Shown in pieces: positions 52,093-60,769 of a stretch of DNA of 64,000 bases; within the stretch, counting starts at the first letter, position 1; each line of letters starts with the position of its first letter. The notes beneath the pieces are model-generated. The model did no database searches and was not told the DNA's origin. It worked only from the letters and a program-made list of their open reading frames with translations. The translations under genes and the position numbers were made by a program. This stretch comes from Flavobacterium sp. N502536 (GTDB lineage Bacteria; Bacteroidota; Bacteroidia; Flavobacteriales; Flavobacteriaceae), in the NCBI RefSeq assembly GCF_025947345.1, contig NZ_CP110011.1:496001-560000 (forward strand), given 5' to 3'.

Positions 52093-54247
52093 GATTCTTC
52101 AACTGATTCTCATTTTTATTCTGGCTGATGGTCCAGAAGAAACCAACGAAGAAAAAGCGGTCAGCAGTTGGTATCACGGCTTGTCTGTTGTAAACTCCGT
52201 TTGTATCGGGGTTTCTTGCGTAATCGTATCCGAAGACATTTTGAGTTCCTAATAGGTTTGAAACTGAGAAATACAGAATCTTTTGTGTGGTTAACAAATA
52301 AGCCCAATTGAAACTCAAACTGTTATACGCTTTTGTCTTTCCGTTCATGAATTGGGTCTGATTTGGGTCGTTGTACGGACGTCCTGAGCTGAAACTGTTG
52401 GTAAAACCAATCTGAGATTTCCAATCGGTAATAAAATATTTCGTCACGACTGACAAACTATGATTGGCAACAAAACTTGGAGTTGTCATAGTTGGAAAAT
52501 TCTTGTATTGTCGCTCTGAATCGATATAAGAATAAGAAATCCAATACTCCAGGTTTTTATGCAAATTGCTGTCTCTCCAAAACAAATCCAATCCTTTGGC
52601 ATATCCTGAACCGTTATTATTGAAGGCTGAATTGTACTGAATATCTCTTGTATCGTACTGCACTAAATTGCTGTAATCTTTATAATAGGCCTCAGCTCTA
52701 AAAGTCTGTCCCGGTTTGGTAAACTGATAATTTAAAATATAATGTCTTGCCTTTTCGCTTTCAAACTGGTGGTATTTTGAGTATTTAATATAATCGACCA
52801 CCGGCGTTTGTGTAAAATCTCCATAGGCAAATGAAAACTGACTGTTTTTTGAAACTTTATAGGCAATAGAAGCTCTTGGAGCAATATTGGTTTCGTTTAA
52901 CAAACTATTATTCGAAAGTCTGAAACCAACTTTTGCGGCCAGTTTTTTCGAGAATAAAATGTCCCCTTCTGTGTAAAAAGCCGCAATGTTTGAATCGTAA
53001 CCGTTTGCCGTTTTGATAGCAATATTATCGGTATAATTTTCATTAAATTTTGTAATAAAATAATCCGCTCCGAAAGACAATTTAAAATAATTCGAGATAT
53101 TTTTTCTCAGTTTCAATTTAAGCTGTGCCGCATTCTCATTGTTGTCTACATCATTAATATCAAACTTGATTTTGTTCTTGCTGTAACCGTAACTAACCCC
53201 TGATGTCAATTGCCAACCCGTTCCAAAATCTCCTTTATAAGAGGCGTTCAGGTAAAAGTTATTATTGTCTAAATCCGTTCTAATTGGATCAACAAAATTG
53301 ACATTTTTTTGGTTCAGATCGAATTTTTCGGCATCAAAAGCAGCATACAATTTAAAAATTCCTCTCTCAAAATGATAGCGATAAACGGCTTCTCCTCCCA
53401 ACGACTGATACGGATTGTTCCAATCTACATTTTGTGGAATCACCGCCTGATAAGGAGCCAGGTTAATATAATTGGTATTGATACTGAACGAGCTTTTTTT
53501 CCATTTTTGCGTATTTCCTACTCCTAAACCTACGGTCATTAAAGCAATATCGGTTTTATTCTGGTCCGGCTCGTCCTGTGTGTTCAACAACAAAACACTT
53601 GACAACGCTTCGCCGTACTCGGCTGAATATCCTCCGGTGGAGAAAGCAATTCCGCTAAACAAAAAAGGAGAGAATCTGCTACGGGTTGGCAAATTATTGG
53701 TTGTTGCCCCATAAGGTTGTGCGACACGAAGCCCGTCTACAAAAGTTTGTGTTTCGCTTGCTTCACCCCCACGAACAAATAAACGTCCGTCTTCACCAAC
53801 CGTTTGTGTTCCCGGTAAAGTTTGCAGTGCTGCAATAATATTTCCGGCCGATCCTGCAGTGGTTACAATATCTAAAGGTTTTAAAACCGAAACCCTTGCT
53901 TTATCACCCGATTCTAATGTTCCGGCAGTAATCACTACCGCATCAAGAGCATTTACATTTTCTCTAAGTTTTACGATTTGATCTTTATAATTGGCTACAT
54001 CTATTTCCTGTTTAAAAGTTTCAAAAAGCAAAAAACTCACTACTAAAAATTTATTTCCTTTTTCACTGGTTTCAAACGAAAAGTTACCCGTTTCAGAACT
54101 AGTAGCGCCGTCGTAAGTTCCGTCTATATAAATATTAGCGCCCTGAACCGGCTTTCCCTTTTGATCAACAACTTTTCCTGAAATAGTATTCTGGGCAAAA
54201 GAAAAAGTACTTAGTAATAATAAAATAAAAGTAATTTTGGTTTTCAT
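52088..54247 (-). CDS. TonB-dependent outer-membrane receptor with carboxypeptidase-like domain
   Basis: 719 residues from ATG 54247; a start at 54274 would overlap the -7 box. Signal peptide ends FSFAQ (residue 19). An N-terminal CarboxypepD_reg-like domain (ISGKVVDQKGKPVQGANIYIDGTYDG) is followed by the plug (AGNIIAALQTLPGTQTVGEDGRLFVRGGEASETQTFVDGL) and a 22-strand-type barrel. The ligand is unknown; no SusD partner is adjacent, so a metal chelate or other small ligand is more likely than a glycan. It is upstream of the TPR and kinase genes and may be in the same transcript. Confidence 0.93.
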   Translation of the reverse strand: MKTKITFILLLLSTFSFAQNTISGKVVDQKGKPVQGANIYIDGTYDGATSSETGNFSFETSEKGNKFLVVSFLLFETFKQEIDVANYKDQIVKLRENVNALDAVVITAGTLESGDKARVSVLKPLDIVTTAGSAGNIIAALQTLPGTQTVGEDGRLFVRGGEASETQTFVDGLRVAQPYGATTNNLPTRSRFSPFLFSGIAFSTGGYSAEYGEALSSVLLLNTQDEPDQNKTDIALMTVGLGVGNTQKWKKSSFSINTNYINLAPYQAVIPQNVDWNNPYQSLGGEAVYRYHFERGIFKLYAAFDAEKFDLNQKNVNFVDPIRTDLDNNNFYLNASYKGDFGTGWQLTSGVSYGYSKNKIKFDINDVDNNENAAQLKLKLRKNISNYFKLSFGADYFITKFNENYTDNIAIKTANGYDSNIAAFYTEGDILFSKKLAAKVGFRLSNNSLLNETNIAPRASIAYKVSKNSQFSFAYGDFTQTPVVDYIKYSKYHQFESEKARHYILNYQFTKPGQTFRAEAYYKDYSNLVQYDTRDIQYNSAFNNNGSGYAKGLDLFWRDSNLHKNLEYWISYSYIDSERQYKNFPTMTTPSFVANHSLSVVTKYFITDWKSQIGFTNSFSSGRPYNDPNQTQFMNGKTKAYNSLSFNWAYLLTTQKILYFSVSNLLGTQNVFGYDYARNPDTNGVYNRQAVIPTADRFFFVGFFWTISQNKNENQLKNL

Positions 54248-54271
54248 GGTATTTATTAGTTTTTGATGAAG

Positions 54272-54279
54272 CAAATGTA
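54272..54279 (-). promoter_or_regulatory. -7 box of the TonB receptor gene
   Basis: The minus strand reads TACATTTG, an exact consensus match 25 bases ahead of the start at 54247. Confidence 0.55.
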
Positions 54280-54390
54280 TTTTAACATTTCTTGTTAAAA
54301 AATATTAAATAACCCAATTGTAGAATTTTAAGGATGAGTTGTAAATTACTTATTTGTATCTTAGCTAGTGTCTTTTAAAAGTGATCAATT

Positions 54391-54849
54391 ATGTCAGAAA
54401 GCAAAAGAATTTCAAATCTGTATCAGTCCATCTATAATGGAAATCCCTGGTTAGAAGTTAATCTGGTTCATACGTTGCAAAACGTAAGTGCCGACCAGGC
54501 CTACAAAAAAGTCAACCCCAATTTAAATACGATTTGGGAAATTGTCAATCATCTAATTCAATGGCGAAGAAACATTTTAAGACGTGTTCAGGGAGAAACC
54601 ATTATAACGCCCGATCACAATTATTTTGTGCCCGTTTTAGATTCATCCGAAGCAGCTTGGGAACAGTCACTTCAGAGTCTGGGGAAATCACAGGAATTGT
54701 GGCATGCTTTTTTTGAAGATTTTCAGGATGCCGACTTAGAAAAAATATACCTCAATAATAATCATACGTACTATGAGCATATACACGGAATTATTCAGCA
54801 CGATGTGTATCATCTGGGGCAGATTGTTATTTTGAAGAAACTACTTTAA
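54391..54849 (+). CDS. DinB-like family protein
   Basis: 152 residues in a four-helix DinB/YfiT-like fold. The likely metal-binding histidines are in NHLIQWRRNILRR (about 51) and IQHDVYHLGQIVILKK (about 135-141), spaced as in the family. DinB-superfamily proteins are metal-dependent thiol transferases or hydrolases; the reaction here is unknown. It precedes a YCII-domain gene by 13 bases and may share its transcript. Confidence 0.85.
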   Translation: MSESKRISNLYQSIYNGNPWLEVNLVHTLQNVSADQAYKKVNPNLNTIWEIVNHLIQWRRNILRRVQGETIITPDHNYFVPVLDSSEAAWEQSLQSLGKSQELWHAFFEDFQDADLEKIYLNNNHTYYEHIHGIIQHDVYHLGQIVILKKLL

Positions 54850-54862
54850 AACAAATTATGAT

Positions 54863-55321
54863 ATGAAAAAAATGTTTTCATTTTTCGCTTTACTGCTATT
54901 CGGTACAATTGGGTTCGCTCAGGAAACAGAAAGCAAATTCGACGAAAATTTAGCAAAATCACTCCATGCAGACGAGTACGGAATGAAAAAATATGTATTT
55001 TGCCTTTTAAAATCGGGATCGAATACTACGGCTACCAAAGAAGAAAGTAAAAAGCTGTTTGAAGGCCATATGGCCAACATCGGGAAACTGGCCAAGGAAG
55101 GTAAATTGGTTGTCGCCGGACCTTTTATGAAAAATGACCGAAATTACAGGGGAATTTACATTTTTAATGTCGTAACTGTCGAGGAAGCAAAAGCCCTCGT
55201 TGCAACAGATCCGGCCATACAGGCGAATTTACTGGAGGCCGAACTAACGCCTTGGTACGCCACAGCTGCTTTACAGGAAACCTTAAAAATTCACGAAAAA
55301 ATTGCCAAAACAAAAATATAA
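54863..55321 (+). CDS. exported YCII-related domain protein
   Basis: 152 residues with a signal peptide (GFAQ, residue 19). The YCII-like ferredoxin fold is seen in YVFCLLKSGSN, HMANIGKLAKEGKLVVAGPFMKNDRNYRGIYIFNV (about 70-105) and VEEAKALVATDPAIQANLLEAELTPWY. Most YCII proteins are cytoplasmic; a signal peptide on one is a little unusual. The function is unknown. Confidence 0.85.
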   Translation: MKKMFSFFALLLFGTIGFAQETESKFDENLAKSLHADEYGMKKYVFCLLKSGSNTTATKEESKKLFEGHMANIGKLAKEGKLVVAGPFMKNDRNYRGIYIFNVVTVEEAKALVATDPAIQANLLEAELTPWYATAALQETLKIHEKIAKTKI

Positions 55322-55330
55322 GCCCATTTT

Positions 55331-55897
55331 ATGAAAACAGAAAAAGAGAAAATGATAGCGGGAGACTATTATGCTGCAGGAGATCCTCTCTTAGTAAAAG
55401 AACGTCGAAAAGCCAAAAATTTATTGCATCGATTGAACGTAACGGAATATCGCTTAACCAAAAAAGCCAAAGAAATTTTAGCGGAGCTCATTCCAAACAC
55501 CGGCAAAAGTTTTTATATCGAACCTCCTTTTCATTGTGATTATGGCTACAATATTTCATGCGGAGACAACGTTTATTTTAATGTAAACTGTGTCGTTCTG
55601 GATTGCGCACCGGTAAACATTGGATCAAATGTATTTTTTGCGCCAAACGTTCAAATTTACACGGCAACACATCCGCTTGAAGCCGAACTTAGAAAAACAC
55701 TCGAAAATGCATTGCCCATTACTATAGGTGACGATTGCTGGATAGGCGGAAATTCTGTAATCTGTCCAGGCGTAACCATCGGCAAAGGCTGTGTGGTTGG
55801 AGCAGGTTCGGTAGTCACCAAAGACATCCCGGACAACTCTCTGGCTGTTGGAAATCCGGCAAAAGTTATTCGAAAATTAAATCAGGAACCCCAATAA
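55331..55897 (+). CDS. maltose O-acetyltransferase-type sugar acetyltransferase
   Basis: 188 residues. The N-terminal Maa domain (MKTEKEKMIAGDYYAAGDPLLVKERRKAKNLL) precedes a left-handed beta-helix of hexapeptide repeats (NVYFNVNCVVLDCAPVNIGSNVFFAPNVQIY). The active-site His is probably in TATHPLEAELR (about 115). The end GAGSVVTKDIPDNSLAVGNPAKVIRKL is standard. It acetylates a sugar, often maltose, galactoside or nucleotide-sugar related. It lies 10 bases after the YCII gene. Confidence 0.94.
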   Translation: MKTEKEKMIAGDYYAAGDPLLVKERRKAKNLLHRLNVTEYRLTKKAKEILAELIPNTGKSFYIEPPFHCDYGYNISCGDNVYFNVNCVVLDCAPVNIGSNVFFAPNVQIYTATHPLEAELRKTLENALPITIGDDCWIGGNSVICPGVTIGKGCVVGAGSVVTKDIPDNSLAVGNPAKVIRKLNQEPQ

Positions 55898-55904
55898 AAA
55901 AACA

Positions 55905-56294
55905 ATGCTTACCTTAAATAAAGTTCATCATATTGCCATTTTATGTTCAGATTACCAAAAGTCTAAAACATTCTATACCGAAGTCTTAGGTTTGACCATT
56001 ATTCGGGAAATCTATCGCGAAGAACGCCAGTCTTACAAACTCGATTTGGCTTTGAATGGCACGTATGTAGTCGAATTATTCTCATTCCCCAATCCGCCAA
56101 AACGTCCTTCAAGACCCGAAGCTGTGGGCTTGCGTCATTTGGCTTTCGAAGTCATTAACTTAGAAGAAACCATCGCTTTTTTAAACACCAAAAATATCGA
56201 ATCCGAGCCGATCCGAATTGACGAAATTACCGAAAAACGATTCACTTTTATAGCCGATCCGGACGAACTGCCCATTGAGTTTTACGAACGATAA
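55905..56294 (+). CDS. VOC family (glyoxalase-like) protein, YaeR group
   Basis: 129 residues, a single vicinal-oxygen-chelate domain. HHIAILCSDYQKSKTFYTEVLGLTII opens the fold with the first metal His; HLAFEV contributes another, and ADPDELPIEFYER closes it with a Glu. The FPNPPKRPSRPEAVGLRHLAF loop matches the YaeR/SMU1112c type. Metal-dependent lyase or dioxygenase; the reaction is unknown. It starts 8 bases after the acetyltransferase stop. Confidence 0.88.
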   Translation: MLTLNKVHHIAILCSDYQKSKTFYTEVLGLTIIREIYREERQSYKLDLALNGTYVVELFSFPNPPKRPSRPEAVGLRHLAFEVINLEETIAFLNTKNIESEPIRIDEITEKRFTFIADPDELPIEFYER

Positions 56295-56382
56295 TTCAAA
56301 AAACACTAAGAGAATTCCTCTAAATCAGCAACTTTAACACAATATAAGGAGTGATTTATATGAAAAAACGAATTTGATTGGC

Positions 56383-56390
56383 TAATTTTG
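56383..56390 (+). promoter_or_regulatory. -7 box of the ClC gene
   Basis: TAATTTTG, an exact match 41 bases before ATG 56432. It rules out the TTG at 56378 as the start. Confidence 0.55.
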
Positions 56391-56431
56391 TAATCCGCGT
56401 GAAAAAATGCGATTTCAAAAACCAACGTCTG

Positions 56432-57712
56432 ATGAACAAAACGGCTAGAATCAAAAAAAATCATCAATTTATTGTCCTTCAAAAATTAGTTATTGTTTCG
56501 GTATTAATTGGCTTTCTTTCGGCCTTTTTAGGAATCTCGCTCAAAAAAATTACCGAATATTACGAAGAAATTTTCTTTCATGAAGTCTCCGTAAATCCTG
56601 TTTTTTATATCATCTTCCCTGTCTTCGGATTATCTGTTATCTACTTTCTCCGACATTATTTGTTCAAGAAAAAAGAAAACAAGGGAATCAAAGAAGTTTT
56701 TGAAAGCACAAAATCAAGTTCCAAAAATTTACCTTCCTATAAAATTCCGTCCCACTTTATCAACGGTTTACTGACTGTTGCTTTTGGAGGCTCAACCGGA
56801 ATCGAAGTCTCTACCGTAGTGGCCACTGCTACCATCGGATCTGTTGCACAGCAAAAAGAAAATGTATTTCGCAAATACAAAACCGAGCTTATCTGCGCAG
56901 GAGTTGCGGCAGGAGTTACCGCTTTATTTAGCAGCCCAATTGCGGGAATTTTATTTGCTTTAGAAGTAATCTCCAGAAAAGTAACCCGTGCTTTTGTTAT
57001 TTCCAATATCATTGCCGTTTCAATTGCTTTTGGTTTACTTACCATTTTAAAAGAAGAGCCTTTATTCGCAGTCTCTATCACAACCTGGCATTTAAAAGCG
57101 ATTCCGTATTTTATTCTTTTAGGAATTCTGGCCGGAATAAATTCGGTTTACCTCACCCGTTGTGTGCTGTTTTTTAAATCTCAATTCGGAAAAATAGATA
57201 CGCATTATTATAAAATCTTAATTGGTTCTGTCGTTTTAAGCGTTTCCTTATTTATTTTCCCACAGCTATATGGCGAAGGGTATCATGCGATAAAAGGTAT
57301 TTTTAGCAATTCGGCTGAAATTCCGTTGACACTGACTCTGGCACTTACTTTTATTGGAATTTTACTGCTTAAGCCAATTGTAACCTCTGTAACATTAGCC
57401 TCAGGAGGCGATGGAGGCGTTTTTGCTCCAAGTCTTTTTATTGGTGCTTTTTTAGGATTGCTGCTGGCATCCATTTTAAACACCTTTTTTCAGGTACACG
57501 TAATCCCGGTAAACTTTATGATTATTGGGATGGCAGCTGTTTTAAGCGCCAGCATTCACGCGCCCTTTACAGCTATATTCCTGGTTTGCGGATTAACCAA
57601 CGACTATACTCTGTTTTTACCAATTTTGGTGGTTTGCCTGATCTCAAAATATACCGCAAAAACAATTTATCCTTATACCGTTTATTCGTATACACCTGCG
57701 GCACTAAAATAA
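56432..57712 (+). CDS. ClC family chloride channel/antiporter-like protein
   Basis: 426 residues from ATG 56432. About ten hydrophobic segments in the ClC order: LVIVSVLIGFLSAFLGISL, then GLLTVAFGGSTGIEVSTVVATATIGS, GVAAGVTALFSSPIAGILFALEVIS and GGDGGVFAPSLFIGAFLGLLLASIL. The usual gating motif GREGP reads G120-S-T-G-I-E125 here, so the gating Glu position is a Thr. No CBS domains. It transports chloride or another anion; channel versus exchanger mode is open. An HPP protein follows. Confidence 0.9.
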   Translation: MNKTARIKKNHQFIVLQKLVIVSVLIGFLSAFLGISLKKITEYYEEIFFHEVSVNPVFYIIFPVFGLSVIYFLRHYLFKKKENKGIKEVFESTKSSSKNLPSYKIPSHFINGLLTVAFGGSTGIEVSTVVATATIGSVAQQKENVFRKYKTELICAGVAAGVTALFSSPIAGILFALEVISRKVTRAFVISNIIAVSIAFGLLTILKEEPLFAVSITTWHLKAIPYFILLGILAGINSVYLTRCVLFFKSQFGKIDTHYYKILIGSVVLSVSLFIFPQLYGEGYHAIKGIFSNSAEIPLTLTLALTFIGILLLKPIVTSVTLASGGDGGVFAPSLFIGAFLGLLLASILNTFFQVHVIPVNFMIIGMAAVLSASIHAPFTAIFLVCGLTNDYTLFLPILVVCLISKYTAKTIYPYTVYSYTPAALK

Positions 57713-57785
57713 ATTTTAAAACACTTAATATTGGTTCGGATTTCAGTCCCGGATTAAAAAACACCACATCAAATAATTCACAAAT

Positions 57786-58385
57786 ATGCCAACTTCAAAA
57801 ATAAAAAGAGGCTATCGCAAAACCCGTTATATACTTTACAAAGAAACTTTAATCGATTATAAAGAGCATTTCTGGTCATTTATAGGATCGTTTGTGGGTA
57901 TTGGAATCCTTTCTTATCTGGAATCTATTCGCTTTTCCGGTACCGATATTGTTTTCTTAATTGGTTCTTTTGGAGCGTCGAGTGTACTGGTTTACGGAAT
58001 CATTCAAAGCCCGTTCTCGCAACCCCGAAATTTAATTGGAGGCCATGTAATCTCAGCAATTATTGGCGTAACTGTAAACCAGTTAATTCCTGACATCGTT
58101 TGGCTGTCTGCGCCTCTGGCCGTTTCCTTTTCGATTATTTTTATGCAAATCACCAAAACGCTTCATCCTCCCGGAGGAGCGACAGCACTTATTGCGGTTA
58201 CAGGTTCCGCTCAGATAAAAGACCTTGGTTATATGTATGTGCTTTCGCCTGTTTTAGACGGGGTGCTTATTTTGTTTATAACGGCATTAATTTTTAATAA
58301 TATGACGTCAAGCAGAAGTTATCCTAGCCATAGCACCTACCACAAACACTATCACAAAATCAGAAAACGATTCATCAAAAAGTAA
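57786..58385 (+). CDS. HPP family integral membrane protein
   Basis: 199 residues with four membrane helices in the HPP fold. The name-giving motif HPPGGATALIAV (about 125-136) and the earlier GSFGASSVLVYG (about 59-70) and QPRNLIGGHVISA (about 79-91) are all present. Plant and cyanobacterial HPP proteins move nitrite; the bacterial role is less clear. It follows the ClC gene in the same direction by about 70 bases, so a shared role in anion transport is possible. Confidence 0.9.
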   Translation: MPTSKIKRGYRKTRYILYKETLIDYKEHFWSFIGSFVGIGILSYLESIRFSGTDIVFLIGSFGASSVLVYGIIQSPFSQPRNLIGGHVISAIIGVTVNQLIPDIVWLSAPLAVSFSIIFMQITKTLHPPGGATALIAVTGSAQIKDLGYMYVLSPVLDGVLILFITALIFNNMTSSRSYPSHSTYHKHYHKIRKRFIKK

Positions 58386-58523
58386 TTGAATTTTTCACGA
58401 CAGCCCTTCTGAGTCAGATCAGCGCCTATTTCGTGCAAAAGGCTGGCACACTGTGGCACCGGACAGATAAAAAATCTTTTCAACAAATCGTGCTTCACAA
58501 TTCATAAATCATTATTTATATTT

Positions 58524-58531
58524 TACCTTTG
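58524..58531 (+). promoter_or_regulatory. -7 box of the pRiA4b-like gene
   Basis: TACCTTTG, an exact consensus match 23 bases before the start codon. Confidence 0.55.
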
Positions 58532-58554
58532 CCCTCTCAATAAAAACAAAGATT

Positions 58555-59094
58555 ATGGTTTATAAATTTAGAGTAATTCTAGACGCCGAAGAAGATATTT
58601 TTAGAGACATTGCAATTCTTGAAGATGATACTCTTGAGGATTTACACAATGCGATCTTCAACGCTTTTGGTTTTGACGGAATGGAAGTAGCTTCGTTTTA
58701 TACCTGCGACGAAACCTGGAATCAAGAGGATGAAATTCCACTTTTTGATACTGGTGATGTTCCTGGCGAACAAAGAACTATGGGCGATTATCCGTTATCT
58801 TCTATTTTAGACAAAGAAAACACCAAAATCATCTATGTGTATGATTTCATCAATATGTGGACATTCTTAGTAGAATTAGCTGCTGTTGAAGATCAAATCG
58901 CAGGAGCTCCATACCCTGAAACCTTATTCTCACACGGAGAAATGCCGGACGAAGCTATCGAAAAAAGCTTTGAAGCCGACATGCACGACGACATCTACGG
59001 AGAATTTGAAGACGATCTTGATGAAGACGATCTTGACATGTTTGAAGGCGACGACAGTTTTGAAGATTACGGATTTGAGGAGAATTGGAATTAG
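58555..59094 (+). CDS. pRiA4b ORF-3-like protein with acidic tail
   Basis: 179 residues. The N-terminal MVYKFRVILDAEEDIFRDIAILEDDTLEDLHNAIFNAFGFDGMEVASFYTCDETW and the later IIYVYDFINMWTFLVELAAVE match the plasmid pRiA4b ORF-3 domain. The last 35 residues are strongly acidic (Asp/Glu). Related proteins are annotated as transposon passengers (IS1096 TnpR) but occur widely as chromosomal genes; no transposon features are near. The function is unknown. Confidence 0.85.
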   Translation: MVYKFRVILDAEEDIFRDIAILEDDTLEDLHNAIFNAFGFDGMEVASFYTCDETWNQEDEIPLFDTGDVPGEQRTMGDYPLSSILDKENTKIIYVYDFINMWTFLVELAAVEDQIAGAPYPETLFSHGEMPDEAIEKSFEADMHDDIYGEFEDDLDEDDLDMFEGDDSFEDYGFEENWN

Positions 59095-59098
59095 TTTG

Positions 59099-59141
59099 TA
59101 AGGTTCTAAGGTTCTGAGATACTAAGGTTCTGAGGTTTTAA
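59099..59141. repeat. period-8 repeat, left flank of the four-helix-bundle gene
   Basis: AAGGTTCT, AAGGTTCT, GAGATACT, AAGGTTCT, GAGGTTTT at an exact 8-nt period. The matching inverted block is at 59551-59590 on the other side of the gene. Confidence 0.8.
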
Positions 59142-59191
59142 CTTGAAAGTTTTTTCTTATATTTAATTTTTCAAATTAAATATATTTAGAC

Positions 59192-59551
59192 ATGAGTAAC
59201 TTTAGAAGTTTGCTTATCTGGCAGAAATCAATGACCCTGACAACCAAAATTTATTTTTCAACAAACAATTTTCCTAAAGAAGAAATCTTCGGATTAACTT
59301 CACAAATCAGACGCAGCTCGATTTCTATACCTTGCAATATCGCAGAAGGATTTGGGAGAGCTAGCGATAAAGAACTTTTACGCTTTTTAAACATTTCTGT
59401 TGGGTCTTTATTCGAAATGCAGACTCAGCTGGAAATCGCAAAAAACATATCTTATTTAAAAGAAGACGATTTTAACAACTTATATGAGGATAGTCGGGAA
59501 GTAGAAAGAATGTTAGTTTCTTTTATTAAAAAAATAAAAAACAGAAACTAA
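59192..59551 (+). CDS. four-helix-bundle (S23/IVS) protein
   Basis: 119 residues. The core is LTSQIRRSSISIPCNIAEGFGR (about 36-57), the strict signature of the 23S rRNA intervening-sequence protein family, with helices before and after. Related to bAvd of diversity-generating retroelements. No rRNA or reverse transcriptase gene is near. Inverted period-8 repeats lie on both sides, which may mark a mobile unit. Confidence 0.92.
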   Translation: MSNFRSLLIWQKSMTLTTKIYFSTNNFPKEEIFGLTSQIRRSSISIPCNIAEGFGRASDKELLRFLNISVGSLFEMQTQLEIAKNISYLKEDDFNNLYEDSREVERMLVSFIKKIKNRN

Positions 59552-59590
59552 ACCTTACTACCTTAGACACTTAGAACCTCAGTACCTAAA
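59551..59590. repeat. period-8 repeat, right flank of the four-helix-bundle gene
   Basis: CCTTACTA, CCTTAGAC, ACTTAGAA, CCTCAGTA, CCTAAAAA: the reverse-complement sense of the left flank, ending 6 bases before the next start. Confidence 0.8.
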
Positions 59591-59595
59591 AAAAA

Positions 59596-60654
59596 ATGAT
59601 AAACTTATTCAACACCCACATCGAGACGCTTGCGATACACCGCGTAGGAAACAAAAGCAGAAACGAAGCGATTTTTTTATCGGAACAGCCATTTAATTTA
59701 AATGATGAGATCGTTCCTTTGATAAAAGAATACTTTTTTAAGCCTTTCAGAGAGAAGGAAGAAAACTATTATCAGTTTGCGCACGAAGTCGATTTGGATT
59801 ACAACGATATGTTTAAATATGCTACAGAGATTTTTGACAATCCTGGAAATTTACAGGAGATCTCAAAGCGAATCACGACACATTTATTCGAACAGTCCAA
59901 TCACCCGCATATTAAAAACGGAGAGGTTTACATCACCTATCTGACGAACTTAAGTATTGACAACAATGTTGTGGATGCCATCGGAATTTTTAAAAGCGAG
60001 TTGCAAGCCGACTTTTTACAATTTGAAGAAAAAGACAGCAACCTTGAAATGATCTTGCAACAAGGGATCAACCTAAGCAAATTAGACAAAGGCTGTTTGA
60101 TTTTTAACTATAAAAAAGAAGAGGGATACAAAATCCTTACTGTTGACAGCAACCGTTATGATGCGCGTTACTGGTTAGAGCACTTTTTATCTGTTGATGC
60201 TTTTGAGGATGAAAACTTCATCACTAAAAAATACTTAAAATTCTGCCAGAACTTTGCTAAAGATGTTGTTTTACCGGCAGAAGACAAAAAAGAAGAAGTA
60301 ATGTTCATGAACCGATCTGTGAATTATTTCGCGAAAAACGATCAGTTTGAAGAACAAAATTTCTTAAACGAAGTATTAGACAATCCGGACTTAATTCCTG
60401 AATTCAAAAACTATAAAGTGGATAAGGGAGAAAAATACAGCATCGAAGATGTAACCTCATTCCCTATTGCCAATGCAGCGGTTTCAGACGCCCGAAAATC
60501 AATCAAAAACGTAATCAATCTGGACACTCACATTCAGATCAAAATGGATTTCATTAATCCGGAAAGCGCTGAGAAATTTGTTGAAAAAGGTTGGGATGAA
60601 GAAAAACAAATGTATTACTACTTAGTGTATTTCAATAAAGAAGAAAAAAGCTAA
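59596..60654 (+). CDS. nucleoid-associated protein (YejK/NA37 family)
   Basis: 352 residues. N-terminal HIETLAIHRVGNKSRNEAIFLSEQPFNL and a long acidic middle, with DFLQFEEKDSNLEMILQQGINLSKLDKGCLIFN (about 135-168) and a C-terminal KMDFINPESAEKFVEKGWDEEKQMYYYLVYF, match the 37-kDa nucleoid-associated proteins. In E. coli YejK binds DNA or topoisomerase IV. It is closed by the terminator that recurs 965 bases later. Confidence 0.88.
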   Translation: MINLFNTHIETLAIHRVGNKSRNEAIFLSEQPFNLNDEIVPLIKEYFFKPFREKEENYYQFAHEVDLDYNDMFKYATEIFDNPGNLQEISKRITTHLFEQSNHPHIKNGEVYITYLTNLSIDNNVVDAIGIFKSELQADFLQFEEKDSNLEMILQQGINLSKLDKGCLIFNYKKEEGYKILTVDSNRYDARYWLEHFLSVDAFEDENFITKKYLKFCQNFAKDVVLPAEDKKEEVMFMNRSVNYFAKNDQFEEQNFLNEVLDNPDLIPEFKNYKVDKGEKYSIEDVTSFPIANAAVSDARKSIKNVINLDTHIQIKMDFINPESAEKFVEKGWDEEKQMYYYLVYFNKEEKS

Positions 60655-60686
60655 GAGTCATTCATTTTCTATTACTTACTTAAAGC

Positions 60687-60727
60687 AAAAAACGGCAACT
60701 ACACTAGTAATTGCCGTTTTTTATTTA
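60687..60727. terminator. intrinsic terminator, left copy of a 41-bp direct repeat
   Basis: Stem AAAAAACGGCAA/TTGCCGTTTTTT (12 bp). The 41 bases are identical to 61652-61692. It ends the nucleoid-protein gene and precedes the ADP-ribosyltransferase cassette. Confidence 0.88.
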
Positions 60728-60769
60728 CTTTTACATATACGAAAGAAAAAACCTACTAAACAAAACAAA

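Noticed and set aside
58555..59094. Transposon-associated protein implying a mobile element
   Set aside because: The pRiA4b ORF-3 family name comes from a plasmid/IS context, but there is no transposase, inverted repeat or target duplication nearby.
59192..59551. Evidence of a diversity-generating retroelement or interrupted 23S rRNA
   Set aside because: Only the four-helix-bundle protein is present; no reverse transcriptase, template/variable repeat or rRNA sequence was found in the neighbourhood.
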